Below are positions 59,801 to 64,000 of a stretch of DNA of 64,000 nucleotides, one piece after another. Source of the DNA: Labia minor (Eukaryota; Arthropoda; Insecta; Dermaptera; Spongiphoridae). The position numbers and the translations under genes were made by a program. The first letter of the stretch is position 1. Each line of letters opens with the position of its first letter. The notes beneath the pieces are model-generated. The model was not told the DNA's origin and searched no databases. It saw only the letters and a program-made list of their open reading frames with translations. Location of the stretch: assembly GCA_963082975.1 (NCBI GenBank), contig OY720347.1:30769398-30833397 (forward strand). The letters run 5' to 3'.

Positions 59801-62800
59801 TGAAATGCGATGCTTAACTCAACTCTTAAGGAAAACAAGCGAAATTAAAAATTCACAAACAGCCACCGATTTTTTCGTTTCTCACGTGGGTGACTGCCGG
59901 CAAATTGCGGATCATAGTTTCCAGTTCAGTTGCCAGGAAGAGACACTTGACGAAGCTGCTAGTTTAATTTGATTCCTTCCCTCCAGTTTCTTATTATTTA
60001 GAATTTTTGAAAAAAGTGTCAACTATTGGTTGAGTGTCAACCACTGGGGGTTTTACCTTAAATGATGTTTACGGCTGTCACTTAGATAAAATAAAATGAT
60101 AATTAATCGTCGTTATTTTTTCACACTGAGATAGCAAATATCAAATATCAAACATTAGTAGTGAAGTAAAAAAGATACAAAAAGCATGAAAATGATAATA
60201 TCGCAATAAAATATCACTTTTTATAGTATTTAGGTTTTGATATAACTTGATAGAAAATCAAATCGATATATTGATCGAATTTTCTGATTTTATTTTATTA
60301 TACTATTGATTAAAAACACTAGTATCAAAATTTTAAAAAAATATAATGTTATGTATAAATATATGATATGATATATAGATATGATACAATATTATTTAGT
60401 CATTTAAACAAGTAATAAATAAAATATAACCTTTCTAAGTTTTATTTTATGTTTGTTAATAAATAAGAAAATGTAGTGTCAATTACTGATAGCTGATTAA
60501 ATAAGTATTATATATATAAGGTGGGTGTCCTATAACATATTTAGAAATCAAAATAAAATTTGTTTTGACAATTTAATTAGGAAAATATTCTACTACCGTG
60601 ACAAAAGTTACATATACCTGTAAAAGGGACGGGTTTTGAGTTCTCGAGGCTTTGTCTCATAAATTCTTTCAGAGAGCCAATTTATATATTCGAATAAAAA
60701 TATTTATGGTATTTTTTCAACGTTCTTAAAACATGAATGGTATTAATTATTATGTATTCGTAGATCCTTGTAAAGACTCTCTTAAAAGTTAATTAAAAAA
60801 AACTAAATAACTAAATAAAAAATAAAAAAAGCTTCATTTCTTAATAAAATGCAATATTATTATGATATAATCAAATAAATTGATTATATATATATACATA
60901 CCAACCAAAAAGTTGAATGGTACTTTAAAAATCAAATGACATTAAAGGGAAACGGAAATTAAATTTGATTTTCAATTCAATTGATTTCGTTTGTCTTTTT
61001 CGAATCCCAATCCATTTATATTCATTTGATGGATGAAAAGGTTATTGTTGAAAATGATAATATATCAATATAGGAAAAAAATATATGATGGGAGAGGGAT
61101 AATCACTCTACTTTCATTTACTCTACAAAATAAACTTGAATCACTATTATAGAAATATGATTATAATATGTATAATGTAATAAATATTATATATTTTTCA
61201 ATTAATTAAATTTTAAAATGAATTCTTATTATTTAAATTTCAATACTTTTTAAAAATATTTAATAAAATCTGGAGTCTCCACTCGACTAAATTTGAATTG
61301 AATTAATTAACATATATTATATTTAAATTAGATTAAATTTAATCTCTGGCGAGATAGTAAAAAGGTTAATAATATATTATTATACATGATATATAAAATA
61401 GTTGTACTGGGCTCAGTATTAAGATTATACTTAATTATTAGAATTTTCCTGTATGTTTTTGAAAATTAATGAGTTCAAAATTTATTTTGTGATGATCATT
61501 TTATACAATAAAACCATAATAATAAGAGCCTATTTAAAACTAAAATCGCCCTATTAGGAAAATTTATAGGAATAAATATTACTATCAATATTATTAATCC
61601 GCATCGATCTCTCGATGTGTGATGTCATTAGTCTGAGCATATGTATAACATAGCATTGCTGAAATCTTGATTTCAAAATAGTATATTTTTATTTATTATG
61701 ATTATGATTATTATTATATTAATTTAAAATTCGTTTAAATTTTAAATTTCAAATTAATTTCATTAAAATTATAATTCTTAATTAATTATTTAATAAATGT
61801 TTAAATTTTTTTTAGTAATTAAACCTTATACAGAGATGGATTTATTTTCAAGTAACAAAATGAATAATAAATCAAAATTTTTGGAGACATTTTTTCAAAA
61901 TAATCAAAAAATCTCAATAAAAAAAGCCAACATATCTACAAAAAAAGTTTCAATAACATTGAAATAATAAATAAACAAATTTCAATAGAAATATTTATAG
62001 TTTTTATTCTAATTTAATCCCACACATACATACACATTCTGAAAATTATGTTTTTAAATACAATGGACCTCGAAATGTTTATGTATTGATATATTATTAT
62101 TATATAAAATGCGAATTTTAGGTTAGATCAAATAATATTAATTTATTTCTATATTCTATATATTCATCTTATAGCTGGTATGTTAATATGATTGTAAACA
62201 TGTTTTAATATCCTTAGAATGTTAGAATTGATATATGACATTTTTATAGATTTCCAAATAGGCAGATCGATCATAAACCTCTGTAAAATAACCATTGATG
62301 TGTCTGATTTGGTTTAAAATCCCACTTCAGGTTGTTTTTTATTCTTTAAAAATTCTAAACCAATATGTTTTCTTTTTTTTTATAATATATGTAATATTAT
62401 ATTAGGAATGATATTTTTGGTTGTTTTTTTTTGTTTTATTGATTTATTTCATTTAACTATAGAATTTTTTTGATCACTCTGTTGATAATTTATTTAAACA
62501 GTAGAATTAATTAAATTCAATAAAGTTAATAAAATTCTATTTAGGTAGTTAGGTATATATTGTTAAAATATTAATTTTAAATGTTAAATGTAATTTTTTT
62601 CAGATGACTCCAGATGCCTATAAGGGGTTGATGAATAAAACGGTGTATACCCCTCCTCATAGTGGTTTGTGTGGGTTACCCTTAAAGCCGAGCAGAGAAT
62701 TAATCTTGTTGAGTGGTTATATGAGAAATGGACATCCGATCGTTGCGTGGTGTTCGAGTTTGTTTTCGCCTTGGTCGAAACTCACTCGAAGACAGCGAAA

Positions 62801-62840
62801 AGGAATTCTTAAATTGTATGGAGCTCACTGTGAATGCCAA
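47725..62840 (+). CDS. Timp: Tissue inhibitor of metalloproteinases (Timp), partial gene of three visible coding exons
   Basis: Joining 47725-47836, 51796-51884 and 62604-62840 gives a 146-codon frame with phase-consistent splice sites and no stop. Residues 1-20 are a signal peptide. The mature protein starts CSC, and its cysteines fall at mature positions 1, 3, 13, 70, 97, 123 and 125, matching the N-terminal netrin-like domain of TIMPs, where 1-70, 3-97 and 13-123 would pair. TIMPs are secreted and block matrix metalloproteinases by chelating the catalytic zinc with Cys1. Ser at mature position 2 and the SGLC loop fit the inhibitory ridge. The introns are 3959 and 10719 bases and are filled with AT-rich DNA and transposons. 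The C-terminal subdomain and stop are not in the window. Confidence 0.93.
47837..51795 (+). other. Timp intron between coding exons 1 and 2
   Basis: AT-rich throughout with GT..AG borders in phase 1. No transposon of the families described here is recognised in it. C and A/T homopolymer runs are common. A short GC-richer part directly follows exon 1 to about 48060. It holds short frames but no recognisable product. Confidence 0.7.
51796..51884 (+). CDS. Timp: Timp coding exon 2
   Basis: This 89-base exon lies between the acceptor TTTTGTTCCAG (51785-51795) and the donor GTTAGT (51885). With the G left over from exon 1 it reads VVQARVKQH at its start and YKIAVRRTFK at its end, ending in phase 0. 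This corresponds to the first beta strands of the TIMP netrin-like fold (the DVVIRAK...IKRTYK region in other members). The high fit of both ends and of the reading phase supports it although the exon is short. Confidence 0.92.
51885..54935 (+). other. Left part of the second Timp intron
   Basis: A 62-bp tandem duplication with ATTTTATCAACTCAATTTCT at 52171 and 52233 lies inside an AAT trinucleotide tract (52085-52270). A pocket at about 54050-54270 is less AT-rich (GAGCTATAAAAGTC at 54089, then CCCACACCCATCCATTC) and could be regulatory. No exon is recognised. Confidence 0.5.
54936..55100 (+). mobile_element. Pogo/Tigger-like transposon end
   Basis: TA followed by CAGTAGAACCTTGTGATAAC is a typical pogo-group terminal sequence. 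It is followed by repeated CCTCGGTAACTTAAA-like units (CCTCTATAACTTC, CCTCAATAACTTAAA), the kind of subterminal transposase-binding repeats seen in this group. No matching right end or transposase was found. Confidence 0.6.
55101..57808. other. AT-rich intron DNA with small repeats
   Basis: It holds a CA microsatellite at about 56139-56153, a 5' stub of HINE-A at 56963-56985 (ACCGACCGACGTAGGAAGGG) and AT dinucleotide runs at 57271-57293 and 57310-57338. A minus-strand motif at 57730-57766 (CTTGAATATAATGCC, loop, GGCGCCGAAATTTTGAC) resembles those at 16828 and 45355. Nothing else was supported. Confidence 0.55.
57809..57958. mobile_element. Small hAT-like MITE
   Basis: The left end CACTGGAGGACTAAGGC and the inverted right end CAGGGGCGGACTAAGGC pair well, with GGGCC-rich parts inside both. 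The flanks CTGTGAAT and GATTGAAT share only the last five bases, so the target duplication is decayed. At 150 bp it is non-coding. Confidence 0.6.
58910..60058 (-). mobile_element. Pogo-like DNA transposon derivative with subterminal repeats
   Basis: AGGTAAAACCCCCAGTAGTT at 58910 recurs inverted at the right end, with one mismatch over the first 26 bases, and TA flanks both ends (58908-58909, 60059-60060), as in the Tc1/mariner-pogo superfamily. The motif TAGTTGACAC or its inverse occurs at 58925, 59113, 59146, 59169, 59618, 59657 and 60016, with a variant at 60034. These face outward-inward like transposase-binding sites. Inside is a minus-strand frame for a transposase C-terminal tail. The DNA-binding and DDE parts are missing, so it is non-autonomous. 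Confidence 0.8.
59259..59624 (-). pseudogene. C-terminal tail of a pogo/Tigger-like transposase
   Basis: This 121-codon frame is rich in Lys and Glu. The segment IPSPFKRHLFF, followed by a basic stretch, EKIPAIVSGHNFQQYL and a long charged coiled-coil-like tail, resembles the C-terminal end of DDE_1 (pogo/Tigger/jerky-type) transposases, where PSPFK..LFWP is followed by VP.V.TS..W..Y. The catalytic core is absent. The start ATG lies next to an internal TAGTTGACAC repeat, so this frame is a leftover of a larger protein. Whether it is expressed is unknown. Confidence 0.6.
60061..61269. other. AT-rich intron DNA, nothing recognised
   Basis: No repeat or exon is identified between the pogo-like element and the HINE-B stub. 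Confidence 0.5.
61270..61360 (-). mobile_element. HINE-B copy 6, ends only
   Basis: CTGGAGTCTCCACTCGACTA and the following ATTTAAATTAGATTAAATTT are joined directly to AATCTCTGGCGAGATAGTAA, the other end of the element. More than 500 internal bases are deleted. Confidence 0.8.
61361..62603. other. AT-rich end of the second Timp intron
   Basis: Nothing recognised apart from the pyrimidine tract and CAG acceptor at 62592-62603 that defines exon 3. Confidence 0.6.
62604..62840 (+). CDS. Timp: Timp coding exon 3: core of the inhibitory domain
   Basis: This 237-base exon (79 codons, phase 0 both sides) is bounded by TTTTTTTCAG and GTAAGT. It encodes YKG, then VYTPPHSGLCGLPL with the third disulfide partner (Cys90 of the precursor), LLSGYMRNGHP (the family's YLIAG..DG region), AWCSS, PWSKLTRRQRKGI (the family's PW..LT..QR.G motif) and HCEC. 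These are the hallmarks of the TIMP domain. The codon ATG at the start is internal, not an initiation codon. Reading on past the donor gives a stop after 13 codons (62880-62882). Confidence 0.94.
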
Positions 62841-63251
62841 GTAAGTGCCTTTATATACTCATTTATTTATTTATTGTGTTAGTTGAACTGTTTTCTTAAA
62901 AAGTTAGAAATATCCTCAAATCCATCTATTCCACCTCTACTTTCAGGTGTTAAACTCTTCTTTGTAAATACCATTTACTTCTATTTATAGTAATGAAATA
63001 ATATATTTAATCTCTTAGAACAGTACAAAATTTATGTATAAATATTTTGAGCGTCCAAAATAATGTAAATAATAATGTAAAGAACTGTTGTGGGATCACA
63101 AAATGTAATATCGCAAACTTTTATTTATATATATATATATATATTTATTGTATATTTATAATATATAAACTAGTATTAATTTACTTTCAAACAATATATT
63201 CTATTATATAAAATATTATGTATTATATATTATAAAAAAGAGCCTGGGGGC
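62841..63251 (+). other. Start of the next Timp intron
   Basis: It begins GTAAGT and is AT-rich, with a TA dinucleotide run at about 63124-63143. A TTTCAG at 62942-62947 is not followed by an open frame in the required phase 0, so no fourth exon is called here. Confidence 0.6.
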
Positions 63252-63660
63252 TGTGGAGGGGATCAGTTCGGTGTCAAGGGGTAAATTTTCCAATGAGCAA
63301 CAGAAAAACTTTTTCTTTGAGTTTTTAAATAAGAGCTATATTTTATAAAAACGGTTTATTTACAATAAATATACAAACTTCTTCATAATTCAAACACTCA
63401 ATATCTTCGGTCAAAGCGATCTCTCTCGTTGGTGTACGCACTCCGATTTATATAACTCCTTAGCGAAAATAAATTGTGGTGCGGAAAAGATCGGGAGACT
63501 TTCACCTGGATGTCAACAAAGGCCCTGATTTAAGCATGATTGGGGGTGGTGAACTCTCTTCATTTCCACTTGTGTGGAATGATGGGGGTAGAGAAACATT
63601 TTACAACACATGATGTACACATTGGCCCTTCCCAGAGTGTTTGGGGAGAGGGTTGCGACA
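63252..63660 (-). repeat. Solo-LTR-like block
   Basis: On the minus strand the block begins TGTCGCAACCCTCTCCCC, has a TATA box (TTATATAAATCGG near 63450) and an AATAAA signal (near 63372) about 80 bases further on, and ends CCCTCCACA. This is the layout of a retrotransposon LTR. Base composition is much less AT-biased than its surroundings. No internal retrotransposon sequence adjoins and no target duplication could be defined, so end positions are tentative. Confidence 0.45.
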
Positions 63661-64000
63661 CCCACGACCTGAGAGTTCCAACTTCACTTCCCACATTTAT
63701 ATAGTATAGAATTAGTTTTTAAGTGCTATTTAATATCGATTATGAATTGAAATCTTGTAAAATAATCTTCTATAAAGAAAAAAATATTTTTAAAAATGAA
63801 ATTAAGGTTGGATGATAGGTTAGTAGATCCAACACTCCCATCTCTTAAGAAAACTTGTTTCAATTTAGAAAAATTAAAAAAAAAATAATAGAAAAAAATA
63901 TACTATAAAAATATTATATTTGGCATATTAATATGCAATTCTGTATAGTTTCCTATAAATTCTAAATGAATATGATTTATCAGTTGGATGGTCACATAGT
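63661..64000. other. AT-rich right edge, nothing recognised
   Basis: After CCCACGACCTGAGAGTTCC the sequence is AT-rich without exon signals, presumably Timp intron. Confidence 0.5.

Noticed and set aside
59697..59972. Plus-strand frame of 91 codons inside the pogo-like element
   Set aside because: No similarity recognised and opposite to the transposase remnant. It is kept only as element interior.
62942..62980. A fourth Timp exon after the TTTCAG at 62942
   Set aside because: In the required phase 0 a stop codon appears after six codons and no TIMP C-terminal cysteines are seen.
1..64000. CRISPR arrays, bacterial operons, rRNA or telomeric TTAGG repeats
   Set aside because: None was seen. 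Repeated GTCY, CA and AT tracts are microsatellites within eukaryotic repeats, not spacer-repeat arrays.

Overview
This window looks like very AT-rich nuclear DNA from an arthropod, most likely an insect. The signs are spliced genes with GT..AG introns, a TATA plus TCAGT-type core promoter, DINE-1/Helentron-like repeats with GTCY microsatellites, hAT, pogo and mariner remnants, RTE-type LINE pieces and a Ty3/gypsy element. No bacterial-type gene order is present. GC content by eye is about a quarter or lower, so short GC-richer islands stand out. The species cannot be named from the sequence.

One host gene is clearly visible, and no long single reading frame reveals it: a tissue inhibitor of metalloproteinases (Timp) on the + strand. 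Three coding exons are seen (47725-47836, 51796-51884, 62604-62840), with intron phases that match. They encode the signal peptide and essentially the whole N-terminal inhibitory (netrin-like) domain. The rest of the gene lies beyond the right edge. A GC-richer core promoter at about 39449-39484 (TATA box, then a TCAGTC initiator 33 bases downstream), 8.2 kb upstream of the start codon, is my candidate for its promoter. The 39.5-64 kb half of the window would then be Timp first-exon, intron and exon sequence. In Drosophila and vertebrates Timp genes lie inside synapsin introns; no synapsin exon is recognised here.

Left part (1-10 kb): LINE and MITE fragments, one HINE-B element, and an apparently young Ty3/gypsy retrotransposon (4009-8935) with two identical LTRs. 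It has gag, a pro-pol frame reached through a textbook A_AAA_AAC -1 slippery site, and a complete set of RT, RNase H and DD35E integrase motifs. It has no env. Its leader carries an 11-base perfect complement to a segment of its own LTR, which suggests Tf1-like self-priming.

Middle part (10-39 kb): AT-rich DNA packed with mobile-element relics. Two families dominate. HINE-A has ACCGACCGACG ends, GTCY repeats, a terminal hairpin and two CRE sites. HINE-B has ACTATCTCGC ends, a CA/TG microsatellite and a terminal hairpin. Both have the asymmetric inverted ends, microsatellite and 3' hairpin of Helentron-associated (DINE-1-like) elements. There are hAT MITEs with perfect 8-bp target duplications, a nest of insertions between two hAT-like ends (26354-30786), a tRNA-derived SINE-like piece and a mariner relic.

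Right part (39-64 kb): the Timp locus with more repeats in its introns. These include a hAT deletion derivative that keeps a transposase dimerisation segment (43736-44200), a pogo-like element with a transposase tail and repeated TAGTTGACAC motifs (58910-60058), and a solo-LTR-like block at the right edge. Long stretches between these are simple AT-rich DNA in which nothing else could be supported.
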